Source: Tetrahymena thermophila SB210 (Eukaryota; Ciliophora; Oligohymenophorea; Hymenostomatida; Tetrahymenidae). Taken from it: a DNA stretch of 64,000 nt. Made by a program: the position numbers and the translations under genes. The stretch spans positions 1-64,000 of the forward strand of contig NW_002476204.1 in NCBI RefSeq assembly GCF_000189635.1, given 5' to 3'. Shown here piece by piece: positions 13,101 through 25,500 of the stretch. The notes under the pieces are model-generated. The model saw only the letters and a list, made by a program, of their open reading frames with translations. It was not told the origin of the DNA and ran no database searches. Position 1 is the stretch's first letter, and each line of letters opens with the position of its first letter.

Positions 13101-16100
13101 TGATCCCTGTAAAAGTAAATAAAAGAGTTTAGTAAGGGCTAAAGGTTGAGCCTGGTATCGAAATAGTAGGAACATTTTGCTGCAAAACAATTAGGTGGTT
13201 ATTATAGTCATAGCACTTATTATCATTTTGATTAGAGGTAAGGGATACACAATCCCACTTTAAATTAATTTGTTAATCTTAGTCTTGGTCTTCAAGCTCA
13301 AAATCTCTTGCTAATCCAGTTAAATTTAAGGGTTTTTTGAAGCCAAATATTCCTTATTATCCACCTATAATCTAAATAAATAAATCAGATATATTAGGTG
13401 TAATAGTTTAAGTTTTTAAATTAGCAATCTATTAATCACTGACTAGAGAGGCATTTACCTTTATTATTAATTTTAAAAAGTTAATAAATATTCAAATTTT
13501 AATAATTTAGTTTACGTTTAAATCAAAAACGATTTTCTGAGGAATAGAATATTTTTCGACTAAAACTAATGTTTAATTATATTTAAATTGTGTTAGGTTT
13601 TAATTGAGCTTAGGTACACTTTTAGAATTTATGTGTATGTTAAGAGGTTCATTAGTAATTGTTGGTCCTCTCTAATCACATATTTGCACATAGAAAGAGA
13701 TATAAACTCGTAAGTCCATGAATCTATTTTTCAAATTATTTTTTTATTTATAAAACTTTAATTTTATTTAAATACTATATTCTGGATAAAAATTTTTGTT
13801 TTTAAAACTAAATTAAATCTATAAAATTTAAATATACTCTATTATAAGAATAAATTAAGCATATATTACCTATAAATTGGATAACTTTATGTTTCAAAGT
13901 TGATAACTAAGTCTTTTTATCTGATAAAGAGTGTTTCGAATTACTAATTTTATGAAGAATTCACTTTTAGTAAATATTAGAAAATAGCAGTTATTTTAGT
14001 GTTTGCAGGAATAAGGTGCTTTTAAATAACTAAAGAGATACTCTTTTAACTGTTAGCATTAGAGACAATGCTATTGACTGTTTCAAGACTATTTTCATCT
14101 AAACTAGGTGAAGATTTTATACTCCAAGTGAAGCTTTTGAACCCTCTTTAAGCATCGTTTATAATATCTGCTACTGAAAAAACGATGTCATAACAATTAT
14201 TTTGAATTTTACTGAATTAAATAGTAACTTAAGGTTGTTGAGTATCACTCCTTAACTGCTTAACTTCGGTCAAGTAAAATGTGTCTATAAAGAAAGTATT
14301 ACTAATTTAATAACTCAGAACATTTGAAATGAATGAGAGATTATCGTTTTCCATTATTTAGGCATCTTAACCTATAAAAAAGAATATATTAAATTTTTCA
14401 AAATATTTTTTTGTTAAATTTACTTAGTTAAACTATGATTTAAGTATCTTTTATAGAGCAATTTGGAAGAGTGCCAAGAAGTTGAAGAGTGCTATCTTGA
14501 AATATATTATTACACTAAAAGTTTTAAATTTATGTCAAAGCAACACCAAAATCAATAATCAAAGTAGGAGAATCAACAGCTAAAGTTGCTTGTAAAACTG
14601 CAATTTAATTATAACTACATTCATAGAAAATACCTCTATTATCAATATGATTTTTGCAAACACATGTTTTATCTGACATTTCCATAGATTCATAGCAGTC
14701 TAAACATATGCTACTTTACTTGTACTAACAAGATCTACAAGTGTTAGCACATGCTTAGCAATCTGGTTTTATGTATTCTTAGCATTAAAGACATTACCAC
14801 AAGATTGAATTTTCTTTGTAATTATTTGGACACCACTGATAGCAATATGTTCCAAGTTAATACCATCCTTAATAACAGCTACTACATTAGCTTTAAGCAG
14901 GCCCTGTGCATGATTAGCATGATAAATGACAATTTTTACATAAATAGTTTTAAGTAGAATCTCTAAATTAATTTTATGAACAAATTTGCATGCATTTATT
15001 GACTTACGAAACATACTCATGATCCTATGTACAAGTAGTACAGCTTTATCCATTAGTACAAGATACACAATTATCAATGCAATCAGCACATAAATAGTTA
15101 TTTTGAGGGTTTCTATATTAATTCTGATTGCATATAACTAAGCAAGTATTTACTTCTTTAACATACTCGTAATTACTTTAGCACTAACCGCAACTTTATC
15201 CATCTATACATTTTAAACAATTGCTAACACAATTGGTGCAATCATAAAAAGTTTAATCTCTATATTAATTTTGTTAGCATTTAACTTTACATTAATATAC
15301 TTATTGAATGAATTCATAGTTTGCTATACAAGTGTCACATTATTTATCTTGAGAACATTATGTGCAATTCGTTATACAAGAGTTGCATTACTAGGCCATG
15401 GTTTACCAATCAATAAAGGTAAATTATCCTACTGGGCAAATCATCTTGCAATATTGTTATGAATTATTATTTGGGTTTGCAGTTTAAGTATATCCACTAA
15501 TGCATTGAGTACAGCTTAAATTTTAATCACAATTAGAGCACCCTTGATAGCATTGCTATTTTAGGGAAAAATTAAATATTTGGTTAAGTAGTTAAATAAA
15601 AATGAAATTTTATCTAAATTCTTTAAGATAAATCTAATTAATACTGTAAACTCTCTATAATAAGACCCCCCTCCCCCCTCCCCTAATTTAGAAAAAAGGG
15701 GGGATCATAAGATCTTTCCAAAAAAATATGGGGTATTATAGTAGGGGGTCTTAATATAGAGAGTATACAGTAAAAATGATGTTTTAATCTGAATTGCCAA
15801 AATATTTCTGAACTAATTTGGAATAATTAATTTGATAAAATAATTGAAATTACTGCGCATTATTATTTTTGAGAATTATATCCATATCCAGTCTAGCAAT
15901 TACTACAATCATCAGATTTAGTACAGGTTTGGCAATTAGCGATACAAGATCTGCACTCTTATGACATGGTAGTATAATTAGTCACGAAATTGTACTATCC
16001 CACTGAGCAATTTTTTTAGCAGTACTGTAGAGTACTATCATTTGGTTTCTCCTTCTGAGTGTATCCATTAATGCATTAAGTACAGCTTTATTTATTTTAG

Positions 16101-17620
16101 CTACAATTAGAGCATCCTTCAGTACATATTGCCACCTAAATTAAAGAATAAAATTAATTTATGAAATAATAGGTTAGAAGTTATTAAATTAGGAATATGG
16201 TTTTATTAAAAACATTAAAAGTTGTTAAAAATAAAATTAGATTTATTGATAAAACTAAATCAAGTTGATGTCTTTAATCTAATTTCTAAAAATCTTATCT
16301 TAAAACTAATAAAGAATCAAAATTTTAAAAAACGCAACATTACATCACACCATTTTGTCATAGAATTATAATAATATCCATCAGCACATTAGATGCATCT
16401 AATAGTATAAGAACAGATTAAGCAATTGGGAATACAATCATGACACTCCTATATTAAATAATTGATCTATATAAGATTAGCATATTATCCTTATGGGCAA
16501 TTTCTATTGCAAATATCTGTATGCTATTCAATAGTAAGATACATAAATGTGAATCCACTCAAGCAACCTGATGGTTAGCAGTTATGATTGTCAATACACT
16601 AATAACACCCTTCTTGGCACTTTTATTTTAAGTAAAAGTAAGCAATTAAAAAAGATTTGAATTTTTAAATTTCAGAAAATAATTATATTAATCGAAATTA
16701 GAAAGGTGGAAAGGAAGGGAGGTATGTCCGTTTTATTATCAAACTAAATTAGTAATGATTGGTACTGCTACTCATTTAAAAAAGTAAAAATAAATACCCT
16801 TTATATTTGGCTTTCCTCTTAAATCGAGTTAAAAAATAACAAATTTTTAAAATTAGTTTGGATTAAATAACTAAACTAATTTAAGGATCAATTTTATATA
16901 ATTTGAGTAAATAATTATTTAATTAATTTAGATAGTTAAAATTTATTTATAAAAAATTATTTTTTTGAATATAATTAATAATCTAAAATACTTAAAACTA
17001 ATCTATCCATATTTCAAACTAATAGATAAAAGCGCTAGCAAGATTAGGTTCATAGATTTTAACAGTAAATTGATTTGAATAGTTTTTAAAAAATTGACTA
17101 ACGCCGCTATAATAATTAGGAAATTCATACTATATTCCATCATTTTATCGTGTACATTCATTATTCAAATTTGTAGATAATTTTGTTGTAATAGTTTCTC
17201 CATCACTAATAGATTGAAGAGTTGATTTAATATTTTACATTGATCTCATATATATGGCGTAAGTGACTCTATTAAAAAGAGGGCTTTTTAATAAAATGAA
17301 TAAAATAGATTTTTTTTTTTTTTTAAAAAAAAGATTACATTTTCGAATACGGGAAATTAATTTCTATTGTATCTGAACTTGCGGTTATATAGTTTTTAGA
17401 TGTGCAAAATGGGGTTTGGGTAGGGTTATTTAAGTTTTTTTTTGTATAAAAAAAAGGTTATTATTCATTAAGAAGGTCTATGTGTAATGCTTCAACTAAA
17501 CTTATCATCAAAAGCAGATCTTATAAATTAAAAATAAATTTATTAAAAATATATGATATTTTATTTACAAAAAAACTTTTGAAGTAGATTGTTTTTTTTG
17601 ATCTCTTCCTTTTTAAACAT
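10102..17620 (-). CDS. Giant Cys-rich receptor-like membrane protein with GPS-like motif
   Basis: Nine exons (17620-17569, 17519-17339, 17283-16992, 16619-16344, 16135-15854, 15555-14424, 14371-13870, 13723-13516, 13458-10102), total 2,093 residues, phases consistent. Order: signal peptide (about 1-31, core YLLLMISLVEA); unique ectodomain to about 175; furin/growth-factor-receptor-like Cys-rich repeats (about 176-675) with recurring CxxC and GCSNC units; a long REJ-like, Asn/Gln/Ser-rich stretch; a GPS-like box near 1635-1665 (W, GC, then CYC); a first helix near 1708 (ALVWTLFTLTLLQLGL); a Gln-rich cytoplasmic region; and about three more helices near 1985-2055. The plan recalls PKD1/REJ and adhesion-type receptors. 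The His-Leu-Thr/Ser cleavage site of a true GPS is not seen, so autoproteolysis is doubtful. The third intron (16620-16991) could hide another exon. The ligand is unknown. Confidence 0.85.
15642..15772. mobile_element. 131-bp MITE with pogo-like inverted repeats, in a receptor intron
   Basis: Terminal inverted repeats of 29 bp at 15642-15670 and 15744-15772 match at 27 of 29 positions. They begin TACTGTA, continue through ACTCTCTAT and end in a run of C. The interior (15671-15743) is short, C/G-rich for this genome (C runs and GGGGGG) and has no coding capacity. The outer ends are TA, as for Tc1/mariner-class insertions, and the CTCTCTAT-type terminus recalls pogo/Tigger elements. It lies wholly within the intron at 15556-15853 and does not disturb the reading frame. 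Confidence 0.75.
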
Positions 17621-17856
17621 CTAATTTTTTTTTTTTTTAATTTATTTAATTAATAATTAATATATATTTAAAGCAGAATATGTTTCAGATTTATAATTAC
17701 CTCTTTAAGGCCCAAAATAAACAAATAAATTTCTTTTATAAAATAGCTAAATAATGAATCCACTTACTCTAAATATCCTAAGTCTTAAAACATCTGGGAT
17801 TCATAATCTCAAAGACTAATTTATTTTTATATACTGTATCTTAATTTGATAATCAT

Positions 17857-18201
17857 GCGTCTTTGCTAAGGCTTTTAGTCCTGAGCAGAGGCTAAAGAAA
17901 CTATAACAATCACATTTATTGATTCAAATAAATATAAAGAAGCAAGTTCTTATTTATAAAATAAGGATAAAATAAGCCATAGATAATATAGTCCTTGATA
18001 TTAATTGTTTAATTCTTTAGTAAAATACAAAAAATAAATAATTATCTATTTATTTTATAATATTTAAAAAAAATATTGTTAGCAGGAATAAAAACTTATT
18101 ATTTTGTTGCTTAGTGTATTTACAGATTACCAGATGATTGGATTTACTTAATTCACCACAAATACAAAATTCCTTTAAAAATAATTAAAATTGTGAATAT
18201 C
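17857..18201. repeat. Non-coding direct repeat, copy A
   Basis: About 345 bp that recurs at 18462-18818 in the same orientation. Shared blocks include GCGTCTTTGCTAAGGCTTTT, a CAAGTTCTTATTTATAAAAT block containing a small palindrome, ATAGTCCTTGATAT, and TAGTGTATTTACAGATTACC. Differences are scattered with small indels and show no codon periodicity. Confidence 0.85.
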
Positions 18202-18461
18202 AATTACTTTTTTTTTTGGTTTGAATTATTTGGTTCGATCTAACTATTTGTAATCTTGATATACATATATTAAAGAAAATATATAAGTTTTTACTCATTT
18301 GTTATTAAGTTAATAATCTTCTATATTTTATTTCGAATATAAAATCTATTTTGACTAAACGAAAACTATAAAAGTTTCCATTTTTATGTCAACTTTCTGT
18401 AAAAATTTAGAATTTTATATTATTTAAATTAATTTATAGTTAATTTCTTAGGGGTAACTAC

Positions 18462-18818
18462 GCGTCTTTGCTAAGGCTTTTAGTTCTGAGCATAGATTAA
18501 GAAAATATAAAAATCACATTGATTCATTCAAATAAATATACATTAATTTCTAAAGAGGCAAGTTCTTATTTATAAAATAAGGATAAAATAAACCATAGAA
18601 ATTATAGTCCTTGATATTTTTTGTTTAATTCTTTAGTAACAATACAAAAAAATAAATAATTATCTATTCATTTTTTATATTTTTAAAAATTTTTGTTAGT
18701 AGTAATCAAAACTTATTATTGTGTTGCTTAGTGTATTTACAGATTACCAGATAACTGGATTTACTTAATACATCACAAATACAGAATTTCATTTAAAATA
18801 ATACAAATTGTTAATATT
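18462..18818. repeat. Non-coding direct repeat, copy B
   Basis: Second copy of the block at 17857-18201, offset about 605 bp. It has an extra short insertion near 18540-18555. The same blocks keep the same order and spacing. The copies are about 240 and 840 bp upstream of the receptor start codon. Confidence 0.85.
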
Positions 18819-18824
18819 ATAGCA

Positions 18825-18880
18825 AAATGCCATTCAAAAATTTCGTATTTTGGAAACGACTATTTTAGTGAATGGCATTT
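18825..18880. repeat. Perfect 12-bp inverted repeat hairpin
   Basis: AAATGCCATTCA at 18825-18836 and TGAATGGCATTT at 18869-18880 are exact reverse complements around a 32-nt loop, with further imperfect A/T pairing inside. It lies immediately after direct repeat copy B. It could be a tiny MITE, a structured RNA or part of the USP 3' flank. Confidence 0.75.
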
Positions 18881-19535
18881 AATTACATATATTTGTTTTT
18901 AATTAATTATTTGTTTAGCTTAGAAAAGTAGAAAAAAGAAAATTCAAAAAAGTAATTAAATTTAATTTCAATAAAACTATATAATATAAAATGAGACAAC
19001 TGCCCCACGGGAATTAATGGATATTGGCAATGTGAACCCAGTTTTATTATTTCTCCAATCTCTTTTAAAATAAAAAATTTTAGAAGAGGTATTAATTTTT
19101 GCACTCGGCTATATATGTTTAGTAAGTAGTCTTACTTAATAATTATAATTTAAATATTTAAAAAGTTATTGTAAAAAATATTAAATAAAATATTATGCAT
19201 TTATTTAATTAATTATTTTTAATAAATTTTATTTGAAATTATTTAAAAGAATTTTTATCTTTAATGAGATGATTAAATAGAGTTTTTACTTTAGGATAAA
19301 TATTTAATAAATTTAATGAGCTAATCTAATCAGAAATTAATCAATCAATCAATAAATTATATACATAATTAAATCTTTTTTAAAATAATTAAAATGCTGT
19401 TTAAATCGCAATTATTAATTCAATAATCAAGTCATTATCCATTTATGTTATCTATTTTTACTTACAAAAATCATAATAGAGCTCGAGGGTAAGTCTAAAT
19501 AGGCTTAATTAAGAATTTTTTTAAAAGTATTAATC

Positions 19536-22500
19536 TCAATATTCAAATTCTTCAGTATCCTCTTTTTTTAAACTTTTGGTGACTCTATGTTATTCATCTA
19601 CTCTTCCTTCAAGACCATCAATTTCATTTTCTTAACTATTGTTGTCCAATCCAAAACAACTCTTTTCTGCAGCATACTCATTTTCTTAATCATGATGATC
19701 ATTAAGTTAGTTGTTTTCTTATGTTGGCTTATCCTCAACGTTATTTTTAGGCTCAAATACTTAAACATACTAATTAAAAAACAATTTATTTATATTAAGT
19801 TATATTTTGATACAAAATATCTTACTAATTTTAATACTTCTCTTGCTAATTCTACGCATTAATTATAACTGATATGTCTATATTGTCTTTCCTCTGCTTG
19901 TTCTAATAGGAAAGGTTTAAACCATCTTAATTCTTGTGACTTTATAATATTTTTTATTAAATTATAAAACTTAATTTTGATACAAAATTACATGATCTTA
20001 AGAAGTTATAATATTGTAAAAAATAGGATTTCTTTGTGAGTATAAGCAAATCCATTTTATAAATTCAATACAAGTCTGTTCATTATTGTTTTTTCTGAAT
20101 TCCATCTTTTTGAATACTCTATCATATGTTTATCCACTAAAGAAGAAGAGTTTGATTCTCATTTCAGTAAATCCATCATCTAAATCAAATTGCTCTTTAA
20201 GAATCTTAAAAGCAACATCAAACTAAAATTACATTTTTTAATTATTAATTCATCATGCTTAAAAATTAATTTGAGTAATTACATTATAATAGAGGAATTA
20301 GTGGTCAACAACATATTCTCTTAGAGATATTATCAACTTTTTAGTATTTTACTCATTACCCCAGCAGATATGTATAAATAGTTAGTAAGGGTCATTAATA
20401 TAGTAGCAAATTTACTGATATTCTTTAAAATAGTTAAGCAAGCTATTTTCTATTTCTGGTTCTAAGTTAACTAAAATTTAGCTCTCATTGCTTTTTATGA
20501 AGACTGGAGAGCATTAGTTTATAAAGCGCATACCATTTGTCACACTCCTAATAGCAATTTAAGCTAAAATATCTAAAAGAGTTACTGAATTCTTTTAAAC
20601 ATTTGGATCTTAGTGCTAAATAAGACATTTAAATAATTAAAAATAAAATTTTCTTAAATTAAAAAATTAATACTTGCTAGTTGTTCAACTGCTTCTTCAG
20701 TAAATTGTTTAAGTATAACATATAATTTTTGGTCACTTATTGATCGTTTAAAATTTAAATAAACTAGTTATCAATAGTAACTAATTATTTTATAATATTT
20801 AGGTAGTTGGAAGCCTTGTTAATGTTTTGAGCTAAACTTTCTTACATCTATTAAACAAACAAGCTTACAAATCTGTACAAGCAAGATACGTTCTCTATTA
20901 ATTATTTATAAAATAATTGTCAAATTAAATAAATTCTAAATAAAAGCTTTAAAATTATTGAAGATCAGATTAAGCTCTTCATACAAAAGTTAAAATAATC
21001 AATGAATAAAATTTTTTATTGTTATTAGATATAATTAATTGAACAGCGTCTCTCTAAAATTAAGGTTAAACAATAAAAAATAATTTTTCAGTAATGATTA
21101 TTTTAAATCTTAAAAATAAAAAATTCTCTCATTGTATTTTTGAAGAATTACAGTATTTTGCTTAAACATTTTATATTAAATTTTGATTAAATTTTTAAAA
21201 GAAAGAAAAGATAAAATGAAAAGTTCACCTTGATAGTTTTCAATTTATTGGTAGTTATTATTGAAATCGATAGCCCTTTTGAATACTTTTAATTTTAATA
21301 TGTAGCTTTTTTCAACTTAATAAATATTTTCTAAGCATTAAATAATAATTTCTTAGAATCTTTCCCTTATTTCTATGTTAAATTGATCCAATATAAGCTA
21401 AACAATTAACTGTTTTCTCTAAGCTAGATAAATATCCAAAAACCAAAAGCATGCAACTACATTTTTGGCTAAAACAGATTGTATTTATTTAAGGGCTTAG
21501 CAAAAACTTTAATAGTCCTTAGATCTAGATTAATTTTCCAGTAAATTTTAGAGAGCAAATTAAAGTATTTAGATGTCTTAAGATTCTTTAAGATATTGAA
21601 GAGTTTATTCTTCAGGAATATCTTCTTGCTAATAAAAATAAATGATTAATTATGAAAAATTTATTTTTAAATAATTCAAAAAAAAAAAAAAAACTACAGA
21701 AAGCTGGGTCTCATCTATTTCATTATAATCAGAGTCATTTTCTGTCATTGCAATATAAAATTTAAACTCTTTCATCCACTTTAAGCATTCAATTTGTGAG
21801 CTAGTGTATGAAATATTGCTTGTTACATTTTTAAATTCGCTGAACTAATAAGAGAATATGAATTCACGAACAAAATTAAAGTAGTCAGAGTCAAAAATGT
21901 ATCTTGATTTCCAAAATTCTCTGTTTTCATCCTTTATTTTCTACACTAAATCTTACTAAATTGGTAGATTAACTAGTTCCTAAAGTCTGTGAGGATAAGG
22001 GTTCACTCTTTCATAGAATAATATGTAAGCATTTCTACTCTATAATTTAAAGAAAATTATTAATTTATTTTATTTCATTTCATTTTTTAAATTTTACTTT
22101 ATTATAATCTGACTCATCCCACATCTAACTTCTGTATACTTGTTAGGATTTACCTCCATAGCATTCATCTTTAATATTTTCAACATTAAATTCTCTAACA
22201 TAGGAATCATTGAACTCATACCATCTAGATTATTTTTCAAATGCATTATTTTTAAGTTAAAGAATAAATATTTTTTAAAATAATTACTTGGAATCCTCCT
22301 TATTTTTTATAAATGAATAATAATGCCCAGATTCAGATGTTCCATTATGGACAAGAACTCCTGATAGTTAGAAATTGTAGTATTCATCAGGATGTATATC
22401 TGATTCATTTAAGTTTCTACCTTCTTATTCAAATAATTTTTATTTTGTCCAATTACGTAAATTTAGTTCTAATGGGAACTCGAAATAATCATTAATTTTT

Positions 22501-25500
22501 TTCTTCTCCATTGTGATAAAATCAAAATCGAATCTCTTTAAAGTAAGAACTAAATTATTAGGGAGACTCTTGATGCAACTTCTTTTTTAAGCTTTGATTT
22601 TTCTTTAATACTTTTCACAGAAGTACATATTTTCTCCATCTAATGTGTCACCCTTAATTTAAGTATCAAGAGCTTCATACAAGTTCTTGCATTTTTGAAT
22701 ATCCACTGTTATTGTTAAGTATGGTTCTATTGTTTCAGCTAAGAAAGGGTATTCTTCTTCTAAAGAAATAATCTCATTTGATAGTTAACCACCTATCAAT
22801 TCCTGTAGAAGTCCTTTTTGAGGAGTAGGCTTTAATTCATCTTCTAATTTATCAGTGATTCTGTTGAAAAATTCGTTTACATCTTACTAAACTCTAACAT
22901 TTATTTGTTCGCCATCAAATCCTTGTTTTTATATTTATTAAAATAAATACATCATTTATTATTAAATTACCTTTTATTGATTCGATGAGACTTGTAGGCC
23001 ATACATACTATTTGATAGAAGACTCCATTGAAGCAAACAGATTTTAGAGTTGATAAAGAGTGTGCTCCTTGTAAAGTTAATGGAAAGAATCGTTAATATC
23101 CTAGTTTAATCTTTGATGGTGTTATACTTCATCAATCTCCATAGTACTACTGCTAGTGTTATATTATCCTGCAGAGGGAGGAGCAGCTGGTTATTGAGGT
23201 AATTATTTCTATTAGTTGTTTATAACTATTTAGGCATTCAAAATAGCTCTTCTGAAATCTTTAATCATATAAAATTATTACAATAAGCTGTTAATATAGC
23301 AAGTGCATCCCAAGTTTTTAAGACCAACAAAACCATGAGCAGGTTTTAAATTGACTTCTAAGTCTTAATCATTAAATTGTAAGTGTTATTAATTAGATTG
23401 AATAGTTCTAAATACTATCTAAAAATTCTCTTAAGAAAATGAGCATAGAGTTAAAATCATCTTGAGAGCTGCTTATCTTGTTTCACGATGCTTGCACTTA
23501 GGAAGCTCAACAAAATTAGAAACATCCATGTCCTAACCAGGTAAATAGAATAAGTAATCAATCATGTTTTGAATGAGTTAAGGATTTAAGCTAGCAAGTG
23601 ACTACTTTCTTATGATTAGTTCTTAGGCAAATCTAAACAATGATGCTAAAACCTAGTATAAATAATTATTAAGTGATAAATTAAAAAATTTAATTATTTT
23701 AAGTAAATATGTATGATCTTATTACCTTATCTTAGTTGTTTTAATAGCGTGTCTCTATAATTGGACGGTTCTATATTCCATTAATAATGACATTGTATAA
23801 AGTTTAAATATTAATTCCAAAGTTTTAATTTATTTGTGTCTCATCAAAGTTCTAAATAAATGATAGAATGGCTTGGATGTATTCATCACAGTTTGCAAAG
23901 TTCACATTATTTATAAATTATTCAAATAATCCTAATAGAGTCTTTATAAAGAATTAGCGTGTCTTCAATTAATTCTAACTTTATTCTAATTAAAAAAATT
24001 AAACAAAATTTGTTAAAATAAAAATGGTAATTTTAAAATAAATAAATAAATAAATAACTTTACCTGGTTGTTACTGAATGTTTTATTCAATAAAATGGGT
24101 AATGAAAACGATGAACTCAAAAGTTTTAAGGCGAATTCTCAAACTTTAGCATCCAAATAATTAGAAGACGAGTAATTATTGGATTCTACCAAATTATTCA
24201 AGCACGCATAAATTGCTAGGCATAAAGATGATACATGATTATAACAGCCCTATTGTTTCAAAGAGCATATCTTCACAAATTAATTCTTATGTTTGAGCAA
24301 ATAAAGAAGAAGTAATTTCTAAAATTTCAATGCATTTTTAAGAAATAATATTTAATTAGATTATAGATTACAGCTTTGATAATAGAGTAGCATCAGATTC
24401 GATGCTTTAAACTAAATCATAAATCTCGCTTAAAGAATTGTTGTTGGCAGTAATATTATTCTAATTTTGTCCTTATATATTATTATTTTGAGTAGGTGCA
24501 GCTGAAGTCATTTCTTCCATTTTATTTGAATTGGATTAAGATGACATTTATGCCAATTCTTCATCACTTAACCCGCCTTTATTTGGATTGTTCATTGGAC
24601 CTATAAACTGATTTTTCTCCTCCATTTACATTTAATTAGAATTATTATTAGCATTACTTTTATTTTAGTTATTCATATTATTAGAGTTATTGTTATTTTA
24701 GCTTTTGCTTCTCTCAGTTTAATTGGTGAGAATCACTTTTCTTAGTATACTTTAAGGATTTGAGTTACTCATCAAAAAGGCTTCTACATAAGTTTTTACT
24801 ACATATAATATGCTTTGATAGCTCTTGAGCTGCTTTTGTATATTTAATGAAACATCAGCATTTTACCCATCTGAGTTTGTCCTTACCACCATATTTTATA
24901 CCTCAAAATATTCTCCCAGATCCACACTTATTAAAGCTTAAAGCAAGAATGTAAAACCGTTTGATTTAACAAAATTAATTCTAAAATTCTTTCTTTGGAA
25001 ATAGACTTCTCTTTCTCTAGGATCATTTGGGAGTTAGTTGTTATTAAAACCAGAGGTGAAAAGATCGGTGTTGCAATTAACGATTTTAAAAATCATTTGT
25101 AATCTATAAAGTATTACATATTTGTTCTGTACATTAAGGAATGTTTACCAATTACTCTCATCAGAGTTTTCTATATTTTGGCATAACTCATTTATTGCGC
25201 TTGAAGACTTTTTGCTTACTGGGAGAATAGTTATGATATCCCATATTTTTTATTAGAGTTAAGGGTTATCAATTTCAAGTAATTAAAATAAAAACTCAAA
25301 GTATTCCTCATGATTAGAAATAATTTTAGAGAAAGAAATTTTTCCATCTTTTGCTTCAGTATCATCTTCTAGCTCATTTTTATCTTCTTCTAAGATATTA
25401 TCATTATTGTTATTGCTGGTTTCTTGAGTTCCTTTTGTGTTGTTATTTTTTTAGTTATTGCCTCCAAAGCTTGTATCTAAATCCTAGAACTTATGATTAT

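Larger units (their letters stand above)
17621..19535. other. Spacer between USP 3' end and receptor start
   Basis: A 1.9-kb non-coding region upstream of the receptor gene and downstream of the deubiquitinase gene. It holds a diverged direct duplication (listed separately), a 56-bp hairpin and a patch at 18985-19110 that is less AT-rich than its surroundings. The longest open frames here look like chance. Confidence 0.6.

Noticed and set aside
14769-15089. 106-residue standard-code frame on the minus strand
   Set aside because: It is an out-of-frame shadow of the Cys-rich exon of the receptor gene; the true frame has regularly spaced Cys and many TAA/TAG Gln codons.
16620-16991. Possible extra exon inside the third receptor intron (open frame around 16,700-16,830)
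   Set aside because: An open stretch exists, but the single intron keeps phase 0 on both sides and joins the domains cleanly; evidence for the extra exon is too weak.
18907-19104. 65-residue minus-strand frame over the GC-richer patch
   Set aside because: Composition does not resemble Tetrahymena coding sequence and no splice context exists; treated as non-coding.
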